Assembly: GCA_030833265.1 (NCBI GenBank)
Contig: JAURHO010000013.1
Coordinates: 1-20,720, forward strand
From: Crocinitomicaceae bacterium
GTDB taxonomy: Bacteria > Bacteroidota > Bacteroidia > Flavobacteriales_D > Crocinitomicaceae
DNA length: 20,720 nt
Direction of reading: 5' to 3'
Below the pieces are notes generated by a model. It saw only the letters and a program-made list of their open reading frames with translations. It was not told where the DNA came from and searched no databases. This document shows, one piece after another, positions 8,114 through 16,095 of this stretch. Position 1 is the stretch's first letter. Each line of letters opens with the position of its first letter. The translations under genes and the position numbers were made by a program.

Positions 8114-9616
8114 ATGGACCTCTACGCTTCCAAACAACGCTGGAAATTTTTACTCATTCTGCTTTCTTTATTGATCGTAGGAGCTAGCTTGTTTTATTCC
8201 AACCAAAGTATCAGTAAAATTCGAGGTCGGGAGCGCAATAAAGCCCAACAGTGGGCCATCGCGCTTCGCAAAAAAGCCGAATTAGTAGATTTAAGTAGCC
8301 AAATTTTCAAAGCACTTCAAGAAAAGGAGCGGCAGAAAATGGAGCTTGTTGTAAGTGCCAATCGAACACTCCTCGATGCATCCGATTTGAGCATGAGTCA
8401 GGATGTAGATTTTGCCCTTGAAATTATTGAGGCAAACAAAGACATTCCCTTTATTTTACTTAATGAAGACGGCAGCATCTCCCAATTTAGAAATATAGAT
8501 TCGACTATAGAAAAACCCGCCATTGCCAACCTAGCAAAAAATTGGATTTCAGAGGGTCGTTCCTACAAAATTCAGGTGTTTGAAGATATGTTCATGACGC
8601 TTTGTTATGGCTATTCTAAAGAACTTCTTCGCTTACACGCCCATTCAGATTCCTTAATTCAATCTTTTAATGCCGACCTCACCGACCAAAAGAGCTTAGT
8701 GCCTGTCTTGCTCTATGATCCACAAATTAAAAAAGTTGTGGCGAGCAATTTGCCAAAAACAGCATTGACGCCAAAAAAATTAGCTTTCACAATGGCTGAA
8801 ATGGCCAAACAATACCCGCCAACTGAGCTTACCTACAACGGCCAAACTAAATTACTCTATCTAAAAGACAGCGAAGAAGTACAGCAACTATTCTGGTTGC
8901 CTTACCTCCAATTTGGCATACTGGGGCTCATTGTGTTGATCGGTTATCTGCTCTTCTCGATGTATCGCAAGGCTGAACAAAATCAGGTTTGGGCCGGAAT
9001 GGCCAAAGAAACTGCACATCAGCTCGGAACACCATTGTCATCAATGATGGCTTGGGTGGCCTATCTTGAACAACAAGATATCGATCCCATGATTCCGAAA
9101 GAAATGCACAAAGACCTAGAGCGTTTAGAAAAAATCACGGATCGTTTTTCTAAAATTGGCTCCGGTGCCAAACTTATTGAGGCAGACCTTGCTGAAACCA
9201 TTGAAAACAACTTAAACTACCTAAAAGCAAGACTTTCTCAGAAGGTAGATATCCATTTCGAACTAAAGGGTGAGCGCCCATTAATGGTCAGACACAATGC
9301 CTCATTGATTGAATGGGTCATTGAAAATATTTGTAAAAACGCCGTGGATGCCATGGAAGGAATTGGTTCTTTGCGAATTGAAGTAGTAGAGGTGGCTGAA
9401 TGGGTGCATATTGATATTTCAGACACAGGTAAAGGCCTGACTCCTAAACAATTTAAAACCATTTTTGAACCTGGCTATTCTACAAAAAAACGCGGTTGGG
9501 GCCTTGGTCTTACGTTGGTTAAACGCATTGTAGAAGAATACCACAAAGGAAAAGTGTTTGTACTGCAGTCGGAACCTGAAAAGGGAACCACTTTCAGAAT
9601 CAGCTTGCCGCATTAA
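8114..9616 (+). CDS. Membrane sensor histidine kinase without an adjacent response regulator
   Basis: The protein has 500 residues. Membrane helices lie at about 12-28 and 264-284 and enclose a sensor segment of about 235 residues, the first part charged and probably helical. A short linker leads to the dimerisation helix with the phosphoacceptor His302 in the context ETAHQLGTPLSSMM. The ATPase domain shows the N box (ENICKNAVDAMEG, N409), G1 (DISDTGKGL, D437), F box (FEPGYSTKKRG) and G2 (GWGLGL, 461-466), so every catalytic box is intact. It should autophosphorylate on His302 and pass the phosphate to a response regulator, but none is encoded in this window, so the partner is elsewhere. The sensor segment matches no domain I recognise and the signal is unknown. 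Its neighbours act in envelope glycan and lipid metabolism, which is only a weak hint. Confidence 0.93.
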   Translation: MDLYASKQRWKFLLILLSLLIVGASLFYSNQSISKIRGRERNKAQQWAIALRKKAELVDLSSQIFKALQEKERQKMELVVSANRTLLDASDLSMSQDVDFALEIIEANKDIPFILLNEDGSISQFRNIDSTIEKPAIANLAKNWISEGRSYKIQVFEDMFMTLCYGYSKELLRLHAHSDSLIQSFNADLTDQKSLVPVLLYDPQIKKVVASNLPKTALTPKKLAFTMAEMAKQYPPTELTYNGQTKLLYLKDSEEVQQLFWLPYLQFGILGLIVLIGYLLFSMYRKAEQNQVWAGMAKETAHQLGTPLSSMMAWVAYLEQQDIDPMIPKEMHKDLERLEKITDRFSKIGSGAKLIEADLAETIENNLNYLKARLSQKVDIHFELKGERPLMVRHNASLIEWVIENICKNAVDAMEGIGSLRIEVVEVAEWVHIDISDTGKGLTPKQFKTIFEPGYSTKKRGWGLGLTLVKRIVEEYHKGKVFVLQSEPEKGTTFRISLPH

Positions 9617-9663
9617 ACAGCAAGCCACTTTTTCTAACTATCTTTATCGCTCAAAATAAGACT

Positions 9664-10440
9664 ATGGAACCGCTCATTCTGACCGAAGTTCGCAATCAAA
9701 TTGCTTACCTCACTATCAACAGACCTCAACAGCTCAATGCGCTCAACAAAGACACCATTGCTGCACTCCACGATGCACTTGCTGTGGCTAACAACGACAC
9801 AGCGGTAAGAGCGATCATCTTAACAGGTAGCGGTGAAAAGGCATTTGTTGCGGGTGCCGACATCAAAGAATTTGCCGATTTCAATATAGCCCAAGGCGGA
9901 GAATTGGCGCAAAAAGGACAAGCTTCCTTGTTCGATTTTATAGAAAACCTTTCTACACCTGTAATTGCCGCTGTCAATGGTTTTGCATTAGGTGGGGGCT
10001 TAGAATTAGCGATGTCTGCACACATCAGAATTGCCAGTACAAACGCAAAGATGGGCTTACCCGAAACCTCATTAGGTGTCATTCCTGGCTATGGCGGAAC
10101 ACAGCGTTTGGCCCAACTCATTGGTCGCGGTAAGGCCAACGAACTTATTTTTACGGCAGGGATGCTCAAGGCTGATGAAGCCCTACAATGGGGCCTTGTA
10201 AATGCGGTTGTCGAACAAGCAGAATTAATCGGGCATTGTGAAGCCATTGCTGCCAAGATTGTCAACAATTCACCTTTGGCCATTGCCGCAGCAATTAAAT
10301 GTGTCAATGCTGGTTTTCAAGACGGTGTCAACGGCTACCATGTTGAAATTGAAGAATTTGGAAAGTGCTTTGGCACCAAAGACTTCAAAGAAGGTACCAC
10401 CGCATTTTTAGAAAAACGCAAGCCTAACTTCAATGCTTAA
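9664..10440 (+). CDS. Enoyl-CoA hydratase/isomerase (crotonase family)
   Basis: The 258-residue length is typical of single-domain enoyl-CoA hydratases, which add water to 2-enoyl-CoA in fatty-acid or amino-acid breakdown in the cytoplasm. The CoA-binding and oxyanion-hole segments are AFVAGADIKEF (60-70) and NGFALGGGLELAM (105-117). Both catalytic glutamates are present at the canonical 20-residue spacing: Glu114 in GGGLE and Glu134 in LPETSLG, followed by VIPGYGGTQRL. This supports true hydratase activity and not a distant crotonase role. The chain-length preference cannot be read; it resembles short-chain 3-hydroxybutyryl-CoA dehydratase-type enzymes. The stop codon shares one base with the ATG of the flippase gene (TAATG), so the two genes are co-transcribed and probably translationally coupled. 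No beta-oxidation partner genes are adjacent. Confidence 0.93.
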   Translation: MEPLILTEVRNQIAYLTINRPQQLNALNKDTIAALHDALAVANNDTAVRAIILTGSGEKAFVAGADIKEFADFNIAQGGELAQKGQASLFDFIENLSTPVIAAVNGFALGGGLELAMSAHIRIASTNAKMGLPETSLGVIPGYGGTQRLAQLIGRGKANELIFTAGMLKADEALQWGLVNAVVEQAELIGHCEAIAAKIVNNSPLAIAAAIKCVNAGFQDGVNGYHVEIEEFGKCFGTKDFKEGTTAFLEKRKPNFNA

Positions 10441-11903
10441 TGGCTAACCCGATTCGGAAACTAGCTGGGCAAACCGCCATTTACGGCCTTCCATCTATCG
10501 TTGGGCGCTTGCTCAACTATTTACTAGTTCCGCTCCACACCTATTACTTTGCTCAAACATCTGACTACGGTGTCATCTCTGAACTTTACGCTTGGGTAGC
10601 CTTTTTAATTGTGCTACTCACCTTTGGGATGGAAACTGCTTTTTTTCGCTTTTTACAAAACGAAGGCGATAAGGAAAAGGCCTATAATACTGCCTTTTGG
10701 TCGGTAGTCGGGGTCAATATTGTTTTTTATGCCACTTTATTGTTCTTTAACAACGATATCGCTAATGCCCTGCTTTTTGAGGGCCACAACGAATATGTGG
10801 TTTTATTGGGCAGCATCGTCATGATTGACGCCATCACCGCCTTGCCCCTAGCTAAACTTCGGGCCGAAGAAAAGGCTTTGCGCTTTGCAAGCATCCAGAT
10901 GCTAAGTATCGGGCTTAATATCGGGCTCAATTTAATTGCCATGATTTTCTTCTTCAGTGCTGAAAGACCCGAAGAAGGCATCTTATTTATCTTGCTAGCC
11001 AACTTAGTGGCCTCGTTAGCGAAGCCTCTGCTGCTCTACGATTATATTTTTAACGTGCGTTTTATCAAAGATTGGGCTTTATACAAACGCATGTGGATTT
11101 ACGCCGTTCCGCTTGTCATTGCAGGTTTTGCAGGCATTATCAACGAGACATTTGACCGTATTTTATTGAAGCATTTGCTCTATGATCCGTCCATTCCTGA
11201 ATCATTAACCTATGCGGAATCGCAAGTCGGGATTTACAGCGCCTGCTACAAGTTAGCCATGTTAGTGACGATCATTCTGCAAGCCTATCGTTATGCCGCC
11301 GAACCCTTTTTCTTTCGACAGATGCAAAACCAAGACCGCAATACAGTTTATGTGAAGGTCATGAATTTGTTTGTGGCAATGGTTTGTGCTGTCTTTTTGA
11401 TGGTGAGTTTGAATTTGGATATTTTCAAACATTTTATCCAAAAGGAAGCCTATTGGGAAGGTTTGAAAGTGGTGCCTATTTTGCTGATTGCCAATATTTT
11501 CTTAGGAATTTACTACAACCAAAGTATTTGGTATAAGCTCAGTGGTAAAACGCAATATGGCGCCTACATCACCATTGCCGGAGCACTCCTGACAATTGCA
11601 ATCAACGTCTATTACATCCCGAAATATCAATACATGGCCAGCGCCTGGGCTACACTTATCGTTTACGGCCTGCAAATGATCCTTTCCTATTTCTTAGGCC
11701 AGAAACATTTCCCGATACCCTATAACCTCAAAAAATTCTTCCTCTATTTAGGTTCAAGCCTTGTGCTTTTCTGGATAGGAAGCCAGGTTCATTTCGAGAA
11801 AAGCATTTTGAATCATTTCATTCATAACCTGCTTGTGGTTTTCTTTTTGCTCTTTGTTTTTTCACTTGAAAAAAACAACTTGAAATCGAGCAAGACGCAC
11901 TAA
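10440..11903 (+). CDS. Polysaccharide/oligosaccharide flippase of the MVF (Wzx-like) superfamily
   Basis: This 487-residue, very hydrophobic protein has about 12-14 predicted membrane helices. It begins NPIRKLAGQTAIYGLPSIVG, then LLNYLLVPLHTYYF, the usual opening of Bacteroidota polysaccharide-biosynthesis flippases. A cytoplasmic segment around 210-220 (FIKDWALYKRMWIYAVP) precedes the second half-repeat, and the tail is short and basic. Members of this superfamily move undecaprenyl-linked glycans, and in the case of MurJ lipid II, across the inner membrane. The glycosyltransferase three genes upstream fits an O-antigen or exopolysaccharide role, but the substrate is not known. The gene starts inside the stop codon of the enoyl-CoA hydratase gene, so its translation likely depends on that gene. 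Confidence 0.85.
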   Translation: MANPIRKLAGQTAIYGLPSIVGRLLNYLLVPLHTYYFAQTSDYGVISELYAWVAFLIVLLTFGMETAFFRFLQNEGDKEKAYNTAFWSVVGVNIVFYATLLFFNNDIANALLFEGHNEYVVLLGSIVMIDAITALPLAKLRAEEKALRFASIQMLSIGLNIGLNLIAMIFFFSAERPEEGILFILLANLVASLAKPLLLYDYIFNVRFIKDWALYKRMWIYAVPLVIAGFAGIINETFDRILLKHLLYDPSIPESLTYAESQVGIYSACYKLAMLVTIILQAYRYAAEPFFFRQMQNQDRNTVYVKVMNLFVAMVCAVFLMVSLNLDIFKHFIQKEAYWEGLKVVPILLIANIFLGIYYNQSIWYKLSGKTQYGAYITIAGALLTIAINVYYIPKYQYMASAWATLIVYGLQMILSYFLGQKHFPIPYNLKKFFLYLGSSLVLFWIGSQVHFEKSILNHFIHNLLVVFFLLFVFSLEKNNLKSSKTH

Positions 11904-11949
11904 CTGAACTTTTTCTGCGTTAAGGTGTTTCATTAGCTACCGAAACGCT

Positions 11950-11957
11950 TAACTTTG
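11950..11957 (+). promoter_or_regulatory. -7 promoter element of dxs, 5 nt before the ATG
   Basis: TAACTTTG is a full match to TAnnTTTG and ends 5 nt before ATG 11963. Nineteen bases upstream the sequence reads TTT (11928-11930) in place of TTG. A leaderless or near-leaderless dxs mRNA is predicted. An imperfect inverted repeat, GTGTTTC (11925-11931) and GAAACGC (11942-11948), overlaps the -33 position and the spacer. Confidence 0.55.
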
Positions 11958-11962
11958 TTACT

Positions 11963-13921
11963 ATGTCAAACCATCCGTACACACCCGGTCCATTACTAGC
12001 TCAAATTACCGTCCCGAGTGATTTACGTGAAAAGTTCGGACAAGAACAACTCCCTCAAATTTCTCAAGAGTTAAGACAATACATCGTCGATGTCATTTCT
12101 GAAATCGGCAACTCCCATTTTGGTGCATCGCTTGGCGTGGTTGAGCTCACAGTAGCGCTTCACTATGCTTTTAATACCCCTCATGATCAACTTGTTTGGG
12201 ATGTCGGCCACCAAGCTTACGGCCACAAAATCCTGACTGGTCGTCGAGAAAAATTCCATACAAACCGCAACAAAGGCGGTATTTCAGGCTTTCCAAAACG
12301 CTCTGAATCTGAATACGATACTTTTGGTGTAGGGCACTCCTCTACTTCCATTTCTGCAGCGCTCGGTATGGCCGTTGCCAATCATTACAAGGGCGAAACA
12401 ACGCGTCAGCACATTGCCGTTATTGGTGATGGCGCCATGACCGCCGGTTTGGCTTTTGAAGGCATGAATCATGCTGGCTTTGAGAAAGACGCCAATTTGC
12501 TTGTTATTCTCAATGACAACTGCATGTCTATTGACCCCAATGTTGGGGCGCTCAAAGAATATTTAACCGACATTACCACTTCACATACCTACAACAAGGT
12601 CAAAGATGAAGTCTGGAAATTGTTAGGAAAAGTTTCCAAATTTGGCCCTGACGCACAAACCATTGCTTCCAAAGTTTCTCACGCATTAAAAGGCACACTG
12701 CTCAAGCAATCTAATCTTTTTGAGGCGCTGAACTTCCGCTATTTTGGCCCTGTAGATGGCCACGACGTCATTGGTTTAGCAAAAATCCTAGAAGATCTCA
12801 AAGATATCCCAGGCCCAAAAATTTTACATTGCATCACAAGAAAAGGTGCTGGCTACAAATTTTCTGAAGAAGGCAATCCTACTAAATGGCATGCGCCCGG
12901 CGTTTTTAACAAAGAAACGGGTGAAATCGTCAAGATTGTTCCAAAATCACCTCAGCCACCAAAATATCAAGATGTTTTTGGGTATTCCATTGTAGAATTA
13001 GCCGAAAAGAACGAAAAAATCATGGGTGTAACACCCGCCATGCCTTCTGGTTGTTCCCTGAACATCATGATGCAAGCCATGCCAAAACGCGCTTTTGATG
13101 TGGGTATCGCTGAACAACATGCGGTTACTTTCAGTGCTGGCTTGGCCACACAAGGTATGGTGCCGTTTTGCAACATTTATTCGTCTTTCATGCAACGTGC
13201 TTTTGACCAAGTCTTACACGATGTCGCCTTGCAAAATCTCAATGTAGTTTTCTGTCTAGATCGTGGAGGTTTAGTTGGTGCCGATGGCGCAACCCATCAT
13301 GGTGCCTATGACCTCGCCTACATGCGCATGATTCCAAACATGGTGGTTTCTGCCCCTATGAACGAAGAAGAACTGCGCAACCTAATGTACACGGCGCAAT
13401 TACCAAACCAAGGTCCTTTCTCTATTCGTTACCCACGTGGAAACGGCGTCATGACCGAATGGAAAACTCCTTTCAAAGAAATTAAAGTTGGCCAAGGAAG
13501 AAAAGTAACTGCTGGGGAAGACATCGCCATTTTAACCATTGGACATCCCGGAAATTTTGCCCAAGCAGCCATTACTGCGCTCAAAGATTCAGGAGTTTCC
13601 ATTGCACACTATGACATGCGCTTCGTCAAGCCACTTGATACCGTTCTCTTACACGAGGTTTTCGCCAAATTCTCAAAAGTAATTACTGTTGAAGATGGTT
13701 GCTTAATGGGCGGTTTTGGCTCAGCCGTACTCGAATTTATGGTTGATCAAAAATATCAAGCAGAGGTCATCAGACTTGGTATTCCCGACGAATACATTCA
13801 TCACGGAACCCAAGAAGAACTCTGGGCTGACTGCGGTTTTGACACCCAAGCAATTGTAGCCACGGTCTCCAAAATATTTAATCTGAACCAAGAAAAAAAT
13901 CTGCAGCAACATATCGGTTAA
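11963..13921 (+). CDS. dxs: 1-deoxy-D-xylulose-5-phosphate synthase
   Basis: This 652-residue thiamine-diphosphate enzyme condenses pyruvate and glyceraldehyde 3-phosphate to make DXP, the entry step of the MEP pathway to isoprenoids, including undecaprenyl carriers and quinones. The N-terminal domain has SHFGASLGVVELTVALH (51-67), VWDVGHQAYGHKILTGR and the cofactor motif GDGAMTAG (155-162), with the matching Asn in LNDN (183-186). The central pyrimidine-binding domain has DVGIAEQHAV with the cofactor-activating Glu384, and the DXS-specific DRGGLVGADGATHHG (433-447). The C-terminal transketolase domain contains VEDGCLMGGFGS. Length and motif order are normal. The start is supported by the -7 element just upstream. 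It follows the flippase gene after 59 bp and probably has its own promoter. The link to neighbouring envelope-glycan genes through undecaprenyl phosphate is only suggestive. Confidence 0.97.
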   Translation: MSNHPYTPGPLLAQITVPSDLREKFGQEQLPQISQELRQYIVDVISEIGNSHFGASLGVVELTVALHYAFNTPHDQLVWDVGHQAYGHKILTGRREKFHTNRNKGGISGFPKRSESEYDTFGVGHSSTSISAALGMAVANHYKGETTRQHIAVIGDGAMTAGLAFEGMNHAGFEKDANLLVILNDNCMSIDPNVGALKEYLTDITTSHTYNKVKDEVWKLLGKVSKFGPDAQTIASKVSHALKGTLLKQSNLFEALNFRYFGPVDGHDVIGLAKILEDLKDIPGPKILHCITRKGAGYKFSEEGNPTKWHAPGVFNKETGEIVKIVPKSPQPPKYQDVFGYSIVELAEKNEKIMGVTPAMPSGCSLNIMMQAMPKRAFDVGIAEQHAVTFSAGLATQGMVPFCNIYSSFMQRAFDQVLHDVALQNLNVVFCLDRGGLVGADGATHHGAYDLAYMRMIPNMVVSAPMNEEELRNLMYTAQLPNQGPFSIRYPRGNGVMTEWKTPFKEIKVGQGRKVTAGEDIAILTIGHPGNFAQAAITALKDSGVSIAHYDMRFVKPLDTVLLHEVFAKFSKVITVEDGCLMGGFGSAVLEFMVDQKYQAEVIRLGIPDEYIHHGTQEELWADCGFDTQAIVATVSKIFNLNQEKNLQQHIG

Positions 13922-13923
13922 AA

Positions 13924-13942
13924 CCAAATTATTGTAATTTGG
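13924..13942. repeat. Perfect inverted repeat upstream of the sugar permease gene
   Basis: CCAAATTA (13924-13931) and TAATTTGG (13935-13942) are exact reverse complements separated by TTG. They are framed by GGTTAAA (13916-13922) and its complement TTTAACC (13951-13957). The right arm also resembles a -7 element (TAATTTGG against TAnnTTTG). This could be an operator or a weak hairpin behind dxs. It is not GC-rich and has no T-tract, so an operator is more likely than a terminator. Confidence 0.5.
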
Positions 13943-13949
13943 ACCAAAA
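13929..13949. promoter_or_regulatory. Weak third copy of the sugar-locus operator
   Basis: TTATTGT (13929-13935), seven bases, then ACCAAAA (13943-13949). The left half equals the two strong operators at 16096-16116 and 16244-16264. The right half matches ACAATAA at 5 of 7 positions. It ends 14 nt before the permease ATG, where a regulator site would be expected. TTATTGT also occurs by chance inside coding regions of this window, and a better palindrome overlaps it, so this call is tentative. Confidence 0.35.
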
Positions 13950-13963
13950 CTTTAACCAATACC

Positions 13964-15385
13964 ATGCAAAAAACTAACTACAGCGCTTTCGCTACGCTGA
14001 TTGTCATCTTTTTCTTTTGGGGCTTTGTTGCCGCTAGTAATGACATCCTCATTCCTGTTTTCAAAAAAGCACTTCATCTTTCGCAAAGTAAGGTCCTCTG
14101 GATTCAAAATACCTTCTATGTTGCATACACCGTGGGTTCACTCATCTATTTTGCAGCATCCTCCTTACTTAAAAGAGATTTATTCAACCGAATTGGTTAC
14201 CGCAACGGACTTGCCTTAGGACTTGTGGTTTCTGCACTCGGAACCTTATTGTTTATCCCGGCTTCATCAAATGGCGGATCATTCCCGATGCTTCTTGGTG
14301 GTTTATTTATCGTAGGAATTGGTTTTGCGTTTCAGCAAATGGCAGCAAATCCACTTGCCATTCAAATGGGTGACCCGGCTAAAGGAAATGTTCGCCTCAG
14401 TATGGCCGGCGGAATCAATAACCTCGGTACAACAATTGGCCCAGTTATCGTTTCGTTTGCCATTTTTGGTAGTCCAAGCGGCCCGTCAGAATTAGATTTG
14501 AACGCGGTACAAATTCCTTATTTGGTGCTAGGTGCAGTATTTGTCCTTGCAGCTTTATTCTTTAAGTTTTCAAACTTGCCTGATCGCATTGGCGAAGATA
14601 GCTCCAATGAGCCTGGTCAAGTAATGAGCACACTTCGCGAACCACAAGTGTTGCTAGCCATGATCGCCATCTTTATTTATGTAGGTGTTGAGGTAGCTAC
14701 AGCGAGTAACCTACCTGAATTCATGAAACAACATTTGGGCAAAAAAGAGAGTGAAGTAGCTCCGTTTGTATCCTTGTTTTGGGCCAGCATGATGATTGGT
14801 CGCTGGGCCTCTGCAGCAGGTGTATTTGAAAAGTCAAAAACATTTAACCGCATGATGGGTGTCATTTTACCATTAGTTGCTTTTGGAATTTTTGCACTTG
14901 TTAATACGATTGGTGGCTCTGATATTTCAGCGCTAACGCCTTATCTAGGCCTTGTGTTTGTCTTGATTGCCGCGGACTTCATTTCAAATGGCAATCCAGT
15001 GCGTCAAATCGTACTTTACTCAACACTCGGTTCCTTAGCGCTAATCATTGGTATTTTTAGCTCGGGTTACATCAGTGTGTTTGCGTTTATTTCAGTGGGT
15101 TTATTCTGCAGTACTCTGTGGCCATGTATCTTCACTTTGGGCATTGCTGGTTTAGGTAAGCGCACCAACACGGCATCTAGCTTACTCATTCTCATGATTA
15201 TGGGTGGTGGTTTTGTCACTTTAGCTCAAGGCACTTTGGCAGCCGATAACCTACTCGGCATTCAACAATCTTACTGGGTAGGCGTGGTTTGTTTTGCTTA
15301 TTTGATTTATTTTGCAATGCGCAGCTCTGCTATTTTAAAAAGCAAAGGAATTCAAACTTTTGAAAGTACTGGAGCCGGACACTAA
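13964..15385 (+). CDS. MFS sugar permease of the FucP/GluP (fucose/glucose-galactose) family
   Basis: The protein has 473 residues and about 12 membrane helices. Helix 1 carries FFFWGFVAASNDILIPVFKK (residues 16-35), the hallmark opening of the fucose/glucose-galactose proton symporters. The acidic residue Asp27 lies where FucP-type transporters have a buried residue near helix 1. Helices 4-5 carry QQMAANPLAIQMG and NNLGTTIGP, also family features. It would import a monosaccharide across the inner membrane by proton symport. The family covers fucose, glucose, galactose and other sugars, so the substrate cannot be named. The regulator gene follows after 4 bp, so the two form one operon, and a SusC/SusD pair lies just downstream. 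Together these make a two-membrane uptake route. Upstream inverted repeats (13916-13957) suggest control by the neighbouring regulator. Confidence 0.9.
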   Translation: MQKTNYSAFATLIVIFFFWGFVAASNDILIPVFKKALHLSQSKVLWIQNTFYVAYTVGSLIYFAASSLLKRDLFNRIGYRNGLALGLVVSALGTLLFIPASSNGGSFPMLLGGLFIVGIGFAFQQMAANPLAIQMGDPAKGNVRLSMAGGINNLGTTIGPVIVSFAIFGSPSGPSELDLNAVQIPYLVLGAVFVLAALFFKFSNLPDRIGEDSSNEPGQVMSTLREPQVLLAMIAIFIYVGVEVATASNLPEFMKQHLGKKESEVAPFVSLFWASMMIGRWASAAGVFEKSKTFNRMMGVILPLVAFGIFALVNTIGGSDISALTPYLGLVFVLIAADFISNGNPVRQIVLYSTLGSLALIIGIFSSGYISVFAFISVGLFCSTLWPCIFTLGIAGLGKRTNTASSLLILMIMGGGFVTLAQGTLAADNLLGIQQSYWVGVVCFAYLIYFAMRSSAILKSKGIQTFESTGAGH

Positions 15386-15389
15386 GCTT

Positions 15390-16085
15390 ATGTATAAAAT
15401 AGAATTCAACGACTTTTTTACTTCTGCGTTTTCTGTTGACTGCATCATTTTTGGTTACGAAGCGGGCGAAATCAAGGCGCTATTAATTAAAAGAGCGATG
15501 GAGCCCTACGATAATTATTGGGCCATCCCTGGTGACCTTGTATATCCAGATGAAGATCTCCCGGTAGCTGCCGAACGTATTCTCAAAGAATTAACAGGTT
15601 TGGATCACATCCAAATGCATCAATCGCAGTCTTTTGGACATCCTAACCGTCACCCACAGGGACGCGTCATTACCATTGCACATTTCGCATTGGTTCGCAT
15701 TGAGGACTTCCAAGTGAAGGCTTCCTCTTGGGCCGACGACGTTAGTTGGGTTTCCATGAACGACATGCCAACTTTGGCTTTTGATCACAACCACATCCTT
15801 GAAAGCACCTATGAAATGCTGAAGCAAAAGTTGTTAAATGAGCCGGTCTGCTTTGATTTATTGCCGGAGCGCTTTACCCTCAGTGAATTTCAGCAACTCT
15901 ATGAATATGCGTTCCAGCAAGAAATGGACAAAGCTAACTTTAGAAAGAAAATCAAAAATATTCCGCTCATTGCACTCAACGAAAAGCAGAAAAACGTGAA
16001 ACACAGACCAGCTAAACTTTTCTCTTTCGATCAAGCGGCCTACACTGAACTTAAAAAAGACGTCGGTTACAGTTTCAAAATGTAG
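15390..16085 (+). CDS. NUDIX-fold transcriptional regulator (NrtR/AraR/XylR type), predicted sugar-responsive
   Basis: I chose ATG 15390 (MYKIEFNDFF, 231 residues). An upstream in-frame ATG at 15360 would overlap the permease gene by 26 bp and add ten unlikely residues. Residues about 10-145 form a NUDIX domain. Its NUDIX box from Gly48 (GDLVYPDEDLPVAAERILKE) is degenerate: against GX5EX7REUXEEXGU, the catalytic REUXEE stretch reads E62-R63-I-L-K66-E67, so hydrolysis is unlikely. Residues about 150-231 form the winged-helix DNA-binding domain (LLPERFTLSEFQQLYEYAF, then DKANFRKKIKN). This two-domain form is the established NrtR family, which in Bacteroidota includes the arabinose and xylose regulators AraR and XylR. 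Its place between a sugar permease and SusC/SusD supports a sugar-sensing repressor or activator role. Palindromes on both sides of the operon are its likely binding sites. The effector sugar is unknown. Confidence 0.88.
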   Translation: MYKIEFNDFFTSAFSVDCIIFGYEAGEIKALLIKRAMEPYDNYWAIPGDLVYPDEDLPVAAERILKELTGLDHIQMHQSQSFGHPNRHPQGRVITIAHFALVRIEDFQVKASSWADDVSWVSMNDMPTLAFDHNHILESTYEMLKQKLLNEPVCFDLLPERFTLSEFQQLYEYAFQQEMDKANFRKKIKNIPLIALNEKQKNVKHRPAKLFSFDQAAYTELKKDVGYSFKM

Positions 16086-16095
16086 AAATTTATAC

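Noticed and set aside
9726..10307. Minus-strand frames inside the enoyl-CoA hydratase gene
   Set aside because: The sense frame has both catalytic glutamates and full family length; the antisense translations show no domain features.
10737..10757. TTATTGT followed by seven bases in the flippase gene as another operator copy
   Set aside because: The right half reads CAACGAT and matches poorly, and the site is inside a coding region. It shows that single half-sites occur by chance.
15360..15389. Upstream ATG at 15360 for the NUDIX regulator
   Set aside because: It would overlap the permease by 26 bp and add ten residues that do not resemble the family N-terminus. ATG 15390 gives the usual start and a 4-bp gap.
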